38,010 nucleotides of DNA from positions 1 through 38,010 of the forward strand of contig NZ_CANMEH010000021.1 of NCBI RefSeq assembly GCF_947496875.1. The letters are read 5' to 3'. Every line of letters starts with the position of its first letter. Position 1 is the stretch's first letter. Positions 7,319 through 16,591 of this stretch are shown one piece after another. The translations under genes and the position numbers were made by a program. Below the pieces are notes generated by a model. It saw nothing but the letters and a program-made list of their open reading frames with translations. It did not search any database and had not been told where the DNA came from. Origin of the DNA: an uncultured Paracoccus sp. Lineage in GTDB: Bacteria > Pseudomonadota > Alphaproteobacteria > Rhodobacterales > Rhodobacteraceae.

Positions 7319-9742
7319 ATGCCTCAGAAGAAGGTCTCCGTCCGCCTCGTCGCCGAGGGCGGGCGCCAGGTGAAGGCCGAGTTCCAGGGGATCGGCGACG
7401 CCGGCGAGGCAAGCTTCAGGCGCATCGAGCGGCAGGCTGATGTCACCGGCGCGGTGCTGCGCCGCCTTGCCGGCATCGTCGCCGGGGCACTGTCGGTTCG
7501 GCAGATCGTGGCCTATGCCGACAGCTGGACCGATCTGCGCTCGCGTGTCGATCTCGCCACCGGGTCGCAGGAGCGTGGTGCGGCGGTGATGGAGCGCCTC
7601 GCCGCCATGGCGCGGCGGACCTATTCCGGGATCGAGCAGACGACCGAGTCCTGGCTGGCCAACGCCACCGCACTGCGCGAACTCGGCCTTTCCACCCGCG
7701 AGAGCCTCGATTTCACCGAGGCGCTGAACAACGCCATGGTGGTCTCGGGCGCCAAGGGCGAGCGTGCCGTCTCGGTGCAGACCGCGCTGGCCCGCGCCAT
7801 GGCACTGGGAAAGCTCTCGGGCGACAACCTCAACACCGTGATCGCGCAGGGCGGGCGCGTCGCGCAGCTCCTCGCAGCGGACCTCGGCACCACCGTCACT
7901 GGGTTGCGGCAGGCGGGCGCCGAGGGCCGCATCACCGGCGCGGTGATCCAGACGGCGCTGATCGGCAATCTCGAGCGGCTGCGCGAGGAAGCCGACGGCA
8001 TGCCCGCCACCATCGGCGACGCCTTCACGCTGATCGGCAATGCCGCGATGCAGCTTGTCGGGACGTGGGATCAGGTGTTCGGGGCCTCGTCGCTGGTGGC
8101 CACGGCGCTGATCGCGGTGGCCGACAACATGGAACGCCTCGCCGCCATCGGCATCGCCTTCGCCGGCTTCATGGCCGGGCGCTGGGTCGCGGCGTTCCTC
8201 GCCGCCCGTGTCGCCACGCTGACGCTTTCCGGCGCATTGACCGTGCTGCGGGGCGCCATCGTGCGCACCGGCATCGGCGCCCTGATCGTGCTGGCGGGCG
8301 AACTGATCTACCAGCTGATGAATGTCGTGCAGAAGGTGGGCGGTTTGGCCGAGGCCTTCCGCCTCGTTGCCGAGTTCGCGGCCGAGGCATGGAACCGCAT
8401 GGGACTGCGCCTCGACGCGGTGATGGCCCGCATCGGCGCCGCCTGGGAGGGGCTGAAGGCGACCATCTTCACCCTGCTCGACGAAACCGTCAGCGGCGTG
8501 GTGAGCTTCGGCGACCGCAGCATCGCAGTGTTTCAGGGTGCCTATGACGGTGCCGTGGCGATCTGGGGCAGCCTGCCCGGCGCCATCGGCGACTTCGCCT
8601 TCCAGGCCGCGAACGGCCTGATCTCGGGCGTCGAGGCAATGCTGAACGGCGTTGTCAGCCGGATCAACAGCTTCATCCGCGGGCTCAATGCCGCGCTGGA
8701 GCTGCTGCCTGACTGGGCGGTCGGCGACGGCGGGGTGCGGATCGGCACGCTCGATCCGGTGGCGCTGGGGCGGGTCGCGAACCCGTTCGAAGGGGCGGCG
8801 ACAGCGGCCGGCACTGCGGCGGCCGATGCTTTCACCGCCGCCATGGGCCAAACCTATGTCACCGCGCCCGACACCGGACTGGGCGCGATGGCCGAGGCCG
8901 CGCGCGGACGTGCCGATGCTTATCGCGAGGCGGCGGGCATACTCTCTGACGCGGCCTCGCGGCCGATGGCCAGCTGGCAGGCGCTGAAGGATGCGGTGAC
9001 CGGCACCGGTGACGAAGCCGGGGATGCGCTCGAGGATGCGACGGGCAGCGCCCTTGAGTTGGGCGATGCGCTGGACGGCGCGACCGGTGCCGCGGGTCGC
9101 GCCGGCGCCGCCGGTCGGCAGGCCGGGGCGGAGGCGGCTGCGGGGGCGGAAACGGCCGTCACCGGCTGGGCCGCCGTCAGCGCCACGCTCGCCGATTATG
9201 CCGCCAAGGCGCGCGAGATCGGCGGCGATATCGGCAATGCGCTGGTCGGCGCATTTCAGGGTGCCGAGAACGCCGTCGGCGAGTTCGTGAAGACCGGCAA
9301 GCTGAGCTTCCGCGACCTCGTGACCTCGCTCATCGCCGATCTGGCGAAGCTCGCGGCGCGGCGATTTATCCTCGGTCCCATCGCCAATGCGCTCTCCGGT
9401 GTGCTGAGCGGTGCGGGCGGGATCTTCGCCGACGTCCTGCATGCGGGCGGTGTGGTGGGCGCACCGGGTTCCGGCCGCATGGTCCCGGCACTCGCCTTTG
9501 CCGGAGCGCCCCGCATGCATTCCGGCGGCTGGGCGGGCCTCAGACCCGACGAGGTGCCCGCGATCCTGCAGCGCGGCGAGCGCGTGCTCTCGCGCCGCGA
9601 AGCCGCGGGCTACGGCGGGGCAAGCGCGCCTACGGTCCACGTCACGATCAACGCGCGGGATGCCGAGAGCTTCCGCCAATCCCGCACACAGATCGCGGCC
9701 GATATCGCCCGGGCAGTTTCGCTCGGGCGAAGGGGGATGTGA
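7319..9742 (+). CDS. Tail tape measure protein
   Basis: At 807 residues it is the typical length-setting tail protein. The N terminus (KKVSVRLVAEGGRQVKAEFQ) is followed by a helical region with the tape-measure motif around TALARAMALGKLSGDNLNTV, then hydrophobic segments (about residues 265-340). Ala/Gly-rich helices run to about 650, and the C terminus has GELSFRDLV-like and PSGxxxPALAFAGAPRMHSGG-like stretches that recur in prophage tape measures. It fills the tail lumen and leaves with the DNA. Its position after the frameshifting chaperone supports the call. Confidence 0.9.
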   Translation: MPQKKVSVRLVAEGGRQVKAEFQGIGDAGEASFRRIERQADVTGAVLRRLAGIVAGALSVRQIVAYADSWTDLRSRVDLATGSQERGAAVMERLAAMARRTYSGIEQTTESWLANATALRELGLSTRESLDFTEALNNAMVVSGAKGERAVSVQTALARAMALGKLSGDNLNTVIAQGGRVAQLLAADLGTTVTGLRQAGAEGRITGAVIQTALIGNLERLREEADGMPATIGDAFTLIGNAAMQLVGTWDQVFGASSLVATALIAVADNMERLAAIGIAFAGFMAGRWVAAFLAARVATLTLSGALTVLRGAIVRTGIGALIVLAGELIYQLMNVVQKVGGLAEAFRLVAEFAAEAWNRMGLRLDAVMARIGAAWEGLKATIFTLLDETVSGVVSFGDRSIAVFQGAYDGAVAIWGSLPGAIGDFAFQAANGLISGVEAMLNGVVSRINSFIRGLNAALELLPDWAVGDGGVRIGTLDPVALGRVANPFEGAATAAGTAAADAFTAAMGQTYVTAPDTGLGAMAEAARGRADAYREAAGILSDAASRPMASWQALKDAVTGTGDEAGDALEDATGSALELGDALDGATGAAGRAGAAGRQAGAEAAAGAETAVTGWAAVSATLADYAAKAREIGGDIGNALVGAFQGAENAVGEFVKTGKLSFRDLVTSLIADLAKLAARRFILGPIANALSGVLSGAGGIFADVLHAGGVVGAPGSGRMVPALAFAGAPRMHSGGWAGLRPDEVPAILQRGERVLSRREAAGYGGASAPTVHVTINARDAESFRQSRTQIAADIARAVSLGRRGM

Positions 9743-9751
9743 GGAGCAGTC

Positions 9752-10378
9752 ATGGCGTTTCACGAGGTCCGGTTTCCGGACGATATCAGCCGCGGTGCGC
9801 GCGGCGGACCGGAGCGGCGCACCCAGATCGTCGAGCTCGCCTCTGGCGACGAGGAGCGCAACGCCAGCTGGGCCAACTCGCGCCGCCGCTACGATGTGGC
9901 CTATGGCATCCGCCGCGCCGACGATCTCGCCGCCGTCGTGGCCTTCTTCGAGGCGCGGAACGGGCGGCTGCACGGCTTCCGCTTCAAGGACTGGGGCGAC
10001 CACAAGTCCTGCCTGCCCTCGCAGACGCCTACGCCGACCGACCAGCCAATCGGCACCGGCGACGGCACGACGACCGCCTTCCAGCTGCTGAAGCGCTACG
10101 CCTCCGGCGCGCAATCCTGGACGCGTGCGATCACCAAGCCGGTGGCAGGCAGCGTGCGCATCGCGCTCGCCGGTGTCGAGCAGCCCTCGGGCTGGTCGGC
10201 CGATACCACGACCGGTCTCGTCACCTTCGCTGCGCCCCCAGCCGCGGGCGTCGCCATCACCGCCAGCTTCGCGTTCGACGTGCCCGTTCGTTTCGACACC
10301 GATGCGCTCGACGTCACGCTCGATCTCGAGCGGCTCGGCTCGATCACCTCCATCCCGCTTCTGGAACTGCGCCGATGA
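9752..10378 (+). CDS. Distal tail protein, DUF2460 family (GTA gp12-like)
   Basis: A 208-residue DUF2460/TIGR02217 protein, the counterpart of the distal tail protein in the Rhodobacter gene transfer agent. It starts MAFHEVRFPDDISRGARGGP and has the characteristic YDVAYGIRRADDLAAVVAFF and LHGFRFKDWGDHKS segments, followed by a beta-rich half. In the GTA particle this protein joins the tube to the tip hub. The end overlaps the next gene by ATGA. Confidence 0.9.
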   Translation: MAFHEVRFPDDISRGARGGPERRTQIVELASGDEERNASWANSRRRYDVAYGIRRADDLAAVVAFFEARNGRLHGFRFKDWGDHKSCLPSQTPTPTDQPIGTGDGTTTAFQLLKRYASGAQSWTRAITKPVAGSVRIALAGVEQPSGWSADTTTGLVTFAAPPAAGVAITASFAFDVPVRFDTDALDVTLDLERLGSITSIPLLELRR

Positions 10379-11259
10379 AGATACTCGACCCCTCACTGCA
10401 GGCCCATCTCGACGACGGCACGACGACGCTCGCTTGGTGCTGGCGCATCAGCCGCGCCGACGCCGTCACCTTCGGCTTCACCGACCACGACCGGACGCTC
10501 GCCTTCGATGGGACCGACTTCGAGCCCGAGAGCGGATTGACGGCCTCCGAGGTGCGGTCGGGCTCGGACCTGTCGGTCGATGCGCAGGACGCCGAGGGCG
10601 TGCTGACCTCCGACCGCATCACAGAGACCGACATCCTCGACGGCCGCTGGGACAACGCCGAGGTCGAGGTCTGGCGGGCGAACTGGGCCGACCCCAGCCA
10701 GCGCGTGCTGATGCGCCGCGGGGCCATCGGCCAGATCCGGCGCGGCCGGCTGGCCTTCGTCGCGGAGGTCCGATCGCTCGCCCATGTGCTGGGCCAGACG
10801 GTCGGGCGGACCTTCCAGGCGAGCTGCGACGCCGCGCTCGGAGATGCGCGCTGCGAGGTCAATCTGGAGGATCCCGCCTTCAAGGGCACTGGCAGCGTCA
10901 TCGATCTCCTGCGCGATCGGGCCTTCACCGCCTCGGGCCTCGGTGGGTTCACCTCCGGCTGGTTCACCTTCGGCACGCTGGAATGGACGAGCGGCGCGAA
11001 TGCGGGCCGGCGCACCGAGGTGCTGGGCCATGACGTCACGGACGGCGTGGCGATCCTGACCCTGCTCGAGGCGCCGGTGCGCGCGATCGCCGAGGATGAT
11101 GCCTTCACCATCCGTGCGGGCTGCGACAAACGGATGGAGACCTGTGGCGCGAAGTTCGCCAACACCGCCAACTTCCGAGGCTTCCCACACATCCCCGGCC
11201 AGGATGCCGTGCTGCGCTACGCCACGAAGGATGGCGGCCACGAAGGGTCCGTGCTGTGA
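10375..11259 (+). CDS. Tail tip hub protein, DUF2163 family (GTA gp13-like)
   Basis: A 294-residue DUF2163/TIGR02218 protein. Family hallmarks are TFGFTDHDRTLAFDG near the N terminus and KFANTANFRGFPHIPG near the C terminus. Four cysteines are spaced as two pairs, CDAALGDARC and CDKRMETC; lambda gpL, the equivalent tail-tip protein, binds an Fe-S cluster through a similar set, so a metal cluster is likely here by inference. It is coupled at both ends (ATGA before, GTGA after) to the other tip genes. Confidence 0.9.
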   Translation: MKILDPSLQAHLDDGTTTLAWCWRISRADAVTFGFTDHDRTLAFDGTDFEPESGLTASEVRSGSDLSVDAQDAEGVLTSDRITETDILDGRWDNAEVEVWRANWADPSQRVLMRRGAIGQIRRGRLAFVAEVRSLAHVLGQTVGRTFQASCDAALGDARCEVNLEDPAFKGTGSVIDLLRDRAFTASGLGGFTSGWFTFGTLEWTSGANAGRRTEVLGHDVTDGVAILTLLEAPVRAIAEDDAFTIRAGCDKRMETCGAKFANTANFRGFPHIPGQDAVLRYATKDGGHEGSVL

Positions 11260-11690
11260 CCTCCGCTGATCCCACCCGCGTCATCATCATCGGGCGGTCT
11301 TGGCTCGGCACGCCGTATCACGACCAGGCCAGCCTGCGCGGTGTTGGCTGCGACTGCCTTGGTCTCGCGCGCGGCGTCTGGCGCGAGGTCGTGGGTCCAG
11401 AGCCGTTCCCGATCCCGCCCTACAGCCGGGATTGGGGCGAGACCGGGCCGCGCGAGGTTCTGGCCGAGGGCGCACGGCGCATGATGATCGAAGTGGAACC
11501 CGCGGCGGCCGGTCCCGGCGGGCTGGTGCTCTTCCGCATGAAGCCGCGCGCCATCGCCAAGCATGTCGGGATCCTCACAGGGCCCGGCACCTTCCTCCAC
11601 GCCTATGAGCGGCTCGGCGTGATCGAGGAACCGCTCACGCAACCCTGGCGGCGGCGCATCGCCTTCGCCTTCCTGTTTCCGCAAACCTGA
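11256..11690 (+). CDS. Tail tip NlpC/P60 peptidase (GTA gp14-like)
   Basis: A 144-residue NlpC/P60 cysteine peptidase of the phage-tail type (TIGR02219). The catalytic cysteine lies in RGVGCDCLGLARGVW and the catalytic histidine in AIAKHVGIL; LHAYERLGV follows. Such enzymes cut peptidoglycan peptides locally during DNA entry. It starts at a GTG overlapping the DUF2163 stop (GTGA). Length and position match the GTA and lambda K counterparts. Confidence 0.9.
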   Translation: MTSADPTRVIIIGRSWLGTPYHDQASLRGVGCDCLGLARGVWREVVGPEPFPIPPYSRDWGETGPREVLAEGARRMMIEVEPAAAGPGGLVLFRMKPRAIAKHVGILTGPGTFLHAYERLGVIEEPLTQPWRRRIAFAFLFPQT

Positions 11691-11699
11691 GACCCACCC

Positions 11700-14600
11700 A
11701 TGGCCACCCTCGTTCTCGGTGCCGCTGGCGCCGCCATTGGCGGCAGCATCGGCGGTGCGATCCTCGGCGTGAGCGCCGCGACCATCGGCGGCTTCATCGG
11801 CTCCACCATCGGCTCGGTCGTCGACAGCTGGATCATCTCGTCGCTGGCGCCCACCCAGCGCATCGAGGGCGCGCGTCTCGACACGTTGCGCATCACCTCG
11901 GCCACCGAGGGCGCGGTCATCCCGCGGCTCTATGGCCGGATGCGAATAGGCGGCAACATCATCTGGGCGACCGATTTCCGCGAGGAGACGAAGACCACCA
12001 CGCAGGGCGGCGGCAAGGGTGGTGGAAGCGGCAAGGTCATGACGACCGAGTATCTGTACTACGCCTCCTTCGCCGTGGCACTCTGCGAGGGCTCCGAAGC
12101 CGGTCCCGCAGGGACCATTCTCTCCGGTGGAGAGAATGGAGGCGGAGGAGGCCCGGTAGGGCGGGGAATCACCGGCATCGGTCGCATCTGGGCCGACGGC
12201 AAGCCGATGGACCTCTCCGGCGTCGCCTGGCGCTGGTATTCGGGCGACGAGGCGCAGACGGCGGACCCGTTCATCGCGGCCAGGATGGGCGCGGCCAGCA
12301 CGCCTGCCTATCGCGGCACCGCCTATGTCGTCTTCGAGGAACTGGCGCTATCGACCTACGGCAACCGGCTGCCGCAGCTCTCCTTCGAGGTCTTCCGGCC
12401 GCTCGCCGATCCCGACACCGCCGAGGGCCTGACCCGCGCGGTCACCATGATCCCGGCCTCGGGCGAGTTCACCTACGCCACACAGGCGATCCGCAAGACC
12501 GATGGCGGCGCGACGGTGCCGGAGAACCTGAACGCTCTGGCCAACTCCACCGACATGGTGGAGGCGCTGGACCGGCTGCAGGCGATGGCACCTGCGGTCG
12601 AAAGCGTCAGCCTCGTCGTGGCGTGGTTCGGCGACGACCTGCGCGCGGGATCGTGCAAGGTACGGCCAGGCGTCGAGGTCTCAGCCAAGTCGACCACGCC
12701 CGCCAGTTGGTCGGTGAACGGCGTCAGCCGCGCCAACGCCTTCCTCGTCAGCCGCGACGATCAGGATCGTCCAGTCTATGGCGGCACGCCGTCGGACTTC
12801 GCGGTGGTGCAGGCGATCCAGGAGATGAAGGCCCGCGGGCTGCGGGTGACCTTCTATCCCTTCATCCTGATGGACGTGCCGCCCGGCAACGCGCTGCCGA
12901 ACCCGTATTCCGACAACGCCGCCGAGACCGGCCAGCCCGCCTTCCCCTGGCGGGGGCGGATCACCTGTTCGCCTGCAGCGGGGTTCGCAGGGACCGTGGA
13001 CAAGACCACCACGGCCGCAAGCCAGGTCGCGGCGCTGTTCGGTGCGGCGACGCCCGCCAGCTTCAGCGTCTCGGGCGAGAGCGTCAACTGGACCGGGCCA
13101 TCGGGCGACTGGGGCCTGCGCCGCATGGTGCTGCACTACTCCCATCTCTGCGCGGCGGCGGGCGGCGTGGACGCCTTCCTGATCGGGACCGAGATGCCGG
13201 GGCTGACCACGATCCGCTCGGGGGCCAGCACCTATCCCGCCGTGCAGGTCTATCGGGATCTGCTTGCGGATGTGCGCTCGATCCTCGGGTCCGGGACGAA
13301 GATCGGCTACGCCGCCGACTGGTCGGAGTATTTCGGCCACCAGCCAGGCGATGGCTCGGGCGATGTGTTCTTCCACCTCGATCCGCTCTGGGCCGATCCG
13401 GAGATCGATTTCGTCGGTATCGACAACTACATGCCGCTGTCGGACTGGCGCGACGGGTTCGGACATGCGGACGCGGCCGAGGGCTGGCCCGCGATCTACG
13501 ACCGCGCCTACCTGCAGGGGAACATCGCGGGCGGGGAAGGCTTCGACTGGTTCTATGCCAGCGCAGCGGATCGGTCAGCACAGATCCGCACTCCGATCAC
13601 CGATGGCGCGGCCGGCAAGCCGTGGGTCTTCCGCTACAAGGACCTGCGCGCCTGGTGGTCGAACCCGCATTACGACCGCCCGGGTGGGGTGGAGAGCGAG
13701 ACGCCGACGGCGTGGGTGCCGCAGTCGAAGCCGATCTGGTTCACCGAGTTGGGCTGCCCGGCCATCGACCGGGGCACCAACCAGCCCAACGTCTTCTTCG
13801 ACCCGAAGTCGTCCGAGAGCTTCACGCCGCATTTCTCGCGGGGCTGGCGCGATGACGCCATCCAGCGCGCCTATCTCGAGGCGACGTATCTCTGGTGGGG
13901 CGAGGCCGCGAACAATCCGGTGTCCTCGGTCTACGGCGGCCGGATGGTGCATGTGCCGGAATGCGCTGCCTGGACCTGGGACGCGCGGCCCTATCCGTTC
14001 TTTCCGGCGCTGACCGACGTCTGGACGGACGGCGCGAACTGGCGGCTCGGCCACTGGCTGACGGGGCGGCTCGGCGCGGTGTCGCTGGCCGCACTTGTCC
14101 GGCACCTCTGTCTGCGCGCCGGGCTCCCCGAGGACCGCATCGATGTCTCCGGCCTCTGGGGCGCGGTCGAGGGCTACGCCATTACGGCGCTCGAAAGCCC
14201 GCGCGCCTCGATCACCACGCTGTCGCGCCACTTCGGCTTCGACGCGGTCGAGACCGAAGGGGTGATCCGCTTCATCATGCGCGGCCGGGCCTCTGTCGCC
14301 ACCCTTGCGCCCGACGATCTGGTCGCCGGTCGTGAAGGTGACATCCTCGAACTCACGCGCGGCCAGGAGACGGAACTGCCACAGGCGCTGAAGTGGCAGG
14401 TCGCCCGCGCCGACGAGGATTACGACGCGGCCCTCGTCGAGGCGCGGCGCGTCACCGTCGACACGACGCGGATCGCCTCGGAGTCCTTCCCGATGGCGGT
14501 GCCGCCCGAGGAAGCCGAGCGCCGCTGCCGCCGCGCGCTGATGGAGGCGTGGGTGGGGCGCGAGACGGCGGCGTTCCGTCTGCCGCCCTCGCGGCTCGCG

Positions 14601-15737
14601 CTCGATCCTGCCGACGCGATCCGACTCGCGCATGACGGGCGGCTGGTCGATCTGCGGCTCGTCTCCATTGCCGACGCGGAGGCGCGCGGCATCGAGGCGG
14701 TCCGCCAGGACCGCGCGACCTACGACCTGCCGCCCGGCGATCCCCGCGCAGCCTCGCTGACGCGCGCCGTCGTGTTCGGCGCGCCGGATGCGGTGCTGAT
14801 GGACCTGCCGCAGCTGACCGAGGACCAGCCCGCGCATCGGCCGCTGGTCGCCGCGCATGCGGTTCCCTGGCCCGGAGAGATGGCGGTGTTCCGCAGCCCC
14901 TCGATCGATGGGTTCGATCTGCTGACGACGTTCGGCAGCCGCGCCCGGATCGGGGCTCTGGTCTCGGACTTCTTCGCGGGGCCGACATCGCGCTTCGACC
15001 TCGGCAATGCGCTGGTGGTCGATCTGCTGACTGGCACGCTGGAAAGCGTCACCGACCTGACGCTGTTCGGCGGGGCCAACGCGCTGGCGATCGAGAGTGC
15101 GCCCGGCGTCTGGGAGATCGTGCAAGCGGGCGCGGCCGAATTGCTGGCGCCAGGTCGTTATCGTCTGAGCCGGCTCCTGCGCGGCCAGCGCGGCACCGAG
15201 AGCGCCATGGGCAACCCGGCGCCCGCAGGCGCGCGGGTCGTCGTGCTGGACACCGCGCTGACGTCCCTGCCGATTGCCGAGTCCGATCTTGGGTTGCCGT
15301 GGAACTGGCGCATCGGTCCCGCAAGCCGCTCGGTCAGCGACGAGACCCATGTGGCGCAGGCCTTCACGCCTGCGGGCATCGGGCTCCGTCCGTTCTCCGT
15401 GGCCCATGTCGAGCAGCCGTGGCGCACGCCACGCGTTTCCGGCGATCTGACCCTCCGCTGGACGCGCCGGTCTCGCGCTCTCGCGGCCGACAGCTGGGGC
15501 GGGCTCGAGGTGCCGCTCGGCGAGGAGCTGGAGGCCTACGAGGTCGAAATCCTCGACGGCGACACCGTGAAGCGGGTGCTGAGCACGACCACGACCAGCG
15601 CGATCTACACGGCCGCCCAGCAGACCGCCGACTGGGGTGCGCCCCTCGGACCAAGCGCCAGCCTCGCCATCCGCATCTTCCAGCTCTCCTCCCTTGTGGG
15701 GCGGGGCGCGCCCAAGACCGTCACGCTCACGTTCTGA
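11700..15737 (+). CDS. Giant host-interaction tail protein (GTA gp15-like 'megatron')
   Basis: A 1345-residue tail-tip protein. A glycine/alanine-rich hydrophobic N terminus (LVLGAAGAAIGGSIGGAIL) is followed by a plug-like domain. The GTA TIM-barrel-like domain lies in the middle (about residues 440-740, with IGYAADWSEYFGHQPGDGSG, DPLWADPEIDFVGIDNYMPL and KPIWFTELGCPAIDRGTNQP), and a phage-tail_3-type fibronectin-like part follows. The barrel resembles glycoside hydrolases and is thought to act in receptor or cell-wall contact. It is the last large structural gene and begins 9 nt after the peptidase stop. Confidence 0.93.
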   Translation: MATLVLGAAGAAIGGSIGGAILGVSAATIGGFIGSTIGSVVDSWIISSLAPTQRIEGARLDTLRITSATEGAVIPRLYGRMRIGGNIIWATDFREETKTTTQGGGKGGGSGKVMTTEYLYYASFAVALCEGSEAGPAGTILSGGENGGGGGPVGRGITGIGRIWADGKPMDLSGVAWRWYSGDEAQTADPFIAARMGAASTPAYRGTAYVVFEELALSTYGNRLPQLSFEVFRPLADPDTAEGLTRAVTMIPASGEFTYATQAIRKTDGGATVPENLNALANSTDMVEALDRLQAMAPAVESVSLVVAWFGDDLRAGSCKVRPGVEVSAKSTTPASWSVNGVSRANAFLVSRDDQDRPVYGGTPSDFAVVQAIQEMKARGLRVTFYPFILMDVPPGNALPNPYSDNAAETGQPAFPWRGRITCSPAAGFAGTVDKTTTAASQVAALFGAATPASFSVSGESVNWTGPSGDWGLRRMVLHYSHLCAAAGGVDAFLIGTEMPGLTTIRSGASTYPAVQVYRDLLADVRSILGSGTKIGYAADWSEYFGHQPGDGSGDVFFHLDPLWADPEIDFVGIDNYMPLSDWRDGFGHADAAEGWPAIYDRAYLQGNIAGGEGFDWFYASAADRSAQIRTPITDGAAGKPWVFRYKDLRAWWSNPHYDRPGGVESETPTAWVPQSKPIWFTELGCPAIDRGTNQPNVFFDPKSSESFTPHFSRGWRDDAIQRAYLEATYLWWGEAANNPVSSVYGGRMVHVPECAAWTWDARPYPFFPALTDVWTDGANWRLGHWLTGRLGAVSLAALVRHLCLRAGLPEDRIDVSGLWGAVEGYAITALESPRASITTLSRHFGFDAVETEGVIRFIMRGRASVATLAPDDLVAGREGDILELTRGQETELPQALKWQVARADEDYDAALVEARRVTVDTTRIASESFPMAVPPEEAERRCRRALMEAWVGRETAAFRLPPSRLALDPADAIRLAHDGRLVDLRLVSIADAEARGIEAVRQDRATYDLPPGDPRAASLTRAVVFGAPDAVLMDLPQLTEDQPAHRPLVAAHAVPWPGEMAVFRSPSIDGFDLLTTFGSRARIGALVSDFFAGPTSRFDLGNALVVDLLTGTLESVTDLTLFGGANALAIESAPGVWEIVQAGAAELLAPGRYRLSRLLRGQRGTESAMGNPAPAGARVVVLDTALTSLPIAESDLGLPWNWRIGPASRSVSDETHVAQAFTPAGIGLRPFSVAHVEQPWRTPRVSGDLTLRWTRRSRALAADSWGGLEVPLGEELEAYEVEILDGDTVKRVLSTTTTSAIYTAAQQTADWGAPLGPSASLAIRIFQLSSLVGRGAPKTVTLTF

Positions 15738-15747
15738 AGGTCATCCC

Positions 15748-15957
15748 ATGTCCGACGCCACGACCCATCTCCTGCTGCCCTACATCCTGGCGGCGCAGGC
15801 TCAGAAGCATGTGACCCACAACGAGGCGCTGCGGATCGTGCTGAACGGCGCCACCGAGATCAACGGCTCCTACGGCGAAATCTCCGGCGCGCACGTCTCG
15901 GAAGCGACGGCGCTCTGGCTGCAGACCATGGTAGCGCTCATCCCGTGCAGTGGCTAA
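15748..15957 (+). CDS. DUF2793-type phage protein, truncated
   Basis: Its N terminus (SDATTHLLLPYILAAQAQKH) is the hallmark start of DUF2793 proteins, which follow the GTA-like tail tip in many prophages. It stops after 69 residues, much shorter than usual for the family. From about 15930 the sequence overlaps the end of a truncated CBS gene on the other strand, so the frame appears to run across a deletion junction and end by chance at 15957. It is probably a non-functional fragment. Confidence 0.65.
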   Translation: MSDATTHLLLPYILAAQAQKHVTHNEALRIVLNGATEINGSYGEISGAHVSEATALWLQTMVALIPCSG

Positions 15958-16135
15958 TGCGGCTAACAACGTCCGTCTTGGTGACCACGCCGGCCATTCT
16001 TCCACCGTCACAGACGATGACCAGATTCCGTTGCGGGCCGTCCAGCAATCTTGCGGCATCGATTAGCAAAGCATCGGATTTGACCGTGATCAGCCGCTTC
16101 TGCGCGGCTGGTAAGACCCTGTCTACTCTCAACAT
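15938..16135 (-). pseudogene. CBS-domain protein, 3'-truncated
   Basis: The 65 residues cover only the first CBS motif (RLITVKSDALLIDAARLLDG, LVIVCDGGRMAGVVTKTDVV) and end in RISHCTG followed by a stop. The complete paralogue at 30941-31384 continues past the same point as ISHCTGCSCTE and has a second CBS motif. The break coincides with the end of the phage-derived DNA, so the 3' half was probably lost when the two regions were joined. A truncated product may still be made, but a paired CBS fold is impossible. Confidence 0.75.
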
Positions 16136-16188
16136 CCTATCAGGCCCCCGTCATTCCCTCGGCAATCGGCTCCTCAGCTGGCGTGATG

Positions 16189-16587
16189 TCAGATGGCCAC
16201 CCACGCAACGAGGGCAACCCGCAGCGTGGCGAGAATCCCCGTCGTCGCCAGCGCGAAGCAGAGGAAGCGTACCGCCAGAAGCGCCCAGATCTTCGCGCCC
16301 GAGTGGACGTAGTCTTCGATGATCACCTGCAGACCGAGCGCGGTATGCCAGAACAGCGCGACAAGAAGCAGCGTCATCAGCACCACGGTGATCGGAGAGC
16401 TTAGCCAAGCGATGAACGCTTCGTAGTCCGCCCCTCCATATGCGATCGCAGAAGCAACGAACCAGACCGTCAGAGGGACGAGTGCGACCGCCGTAACCCG
16501 CTCGATCCACCAGTGCTCGAAGCCCGCTTTGGCGGAACCGAGACCTCTGGCGCGGGCGATCGGAGTACGGAAGCGGTACCGGTCCAT
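16189..16587 (-). CDS. sdhD: Succinate dehydrogenase membrane subunit SdhD
   Basis: A 132-residue membrane anchor of succinate:quinone oxidoreductase (complex II). It has the N-terminal helix ending in HWWIERVTAVALVPLTVWFV, a second span (SPITVVLMTLLLVALFWHTA) and a third after the conserved HTALGLQVIIEDYVH motif that carries haem and quinone contacts. It begins 4 nt after sdhC and is the last of three sdh genes on this strand. No flavoprotein gene is present in the window. Confidence 0.88.
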   Translation of the reverse strand: MDRYRFRTPIARARGLGSAKAGFEHWWIERVTAVALVPLTVWFVASAIAYGGADYEAFIAWLSSPITVVLMTLLLVALFWHTALGLQVIIEDYVHSGAKIWALLAVRFLCFALATTGILATLRVALVAWVAI

Positions 16588-16591
16588 CAGT

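Noticed and set aside
6947..10396. Very long open frame (1149 codons) on the - strand opposite the tape measure gene
   Set aside because: It is a mirror of codon bias in GC-rich DNA. Its product is Arg/Gly/His-rich without domains, while the + strand frames match known phage proteins.
13575..15407. 610-codon open frame on the - strand inside the giant tail protein gene
   Set aside because: It is antisense to a well-supported gene, has low-complexity Arg-rich composition, and shows no motif.
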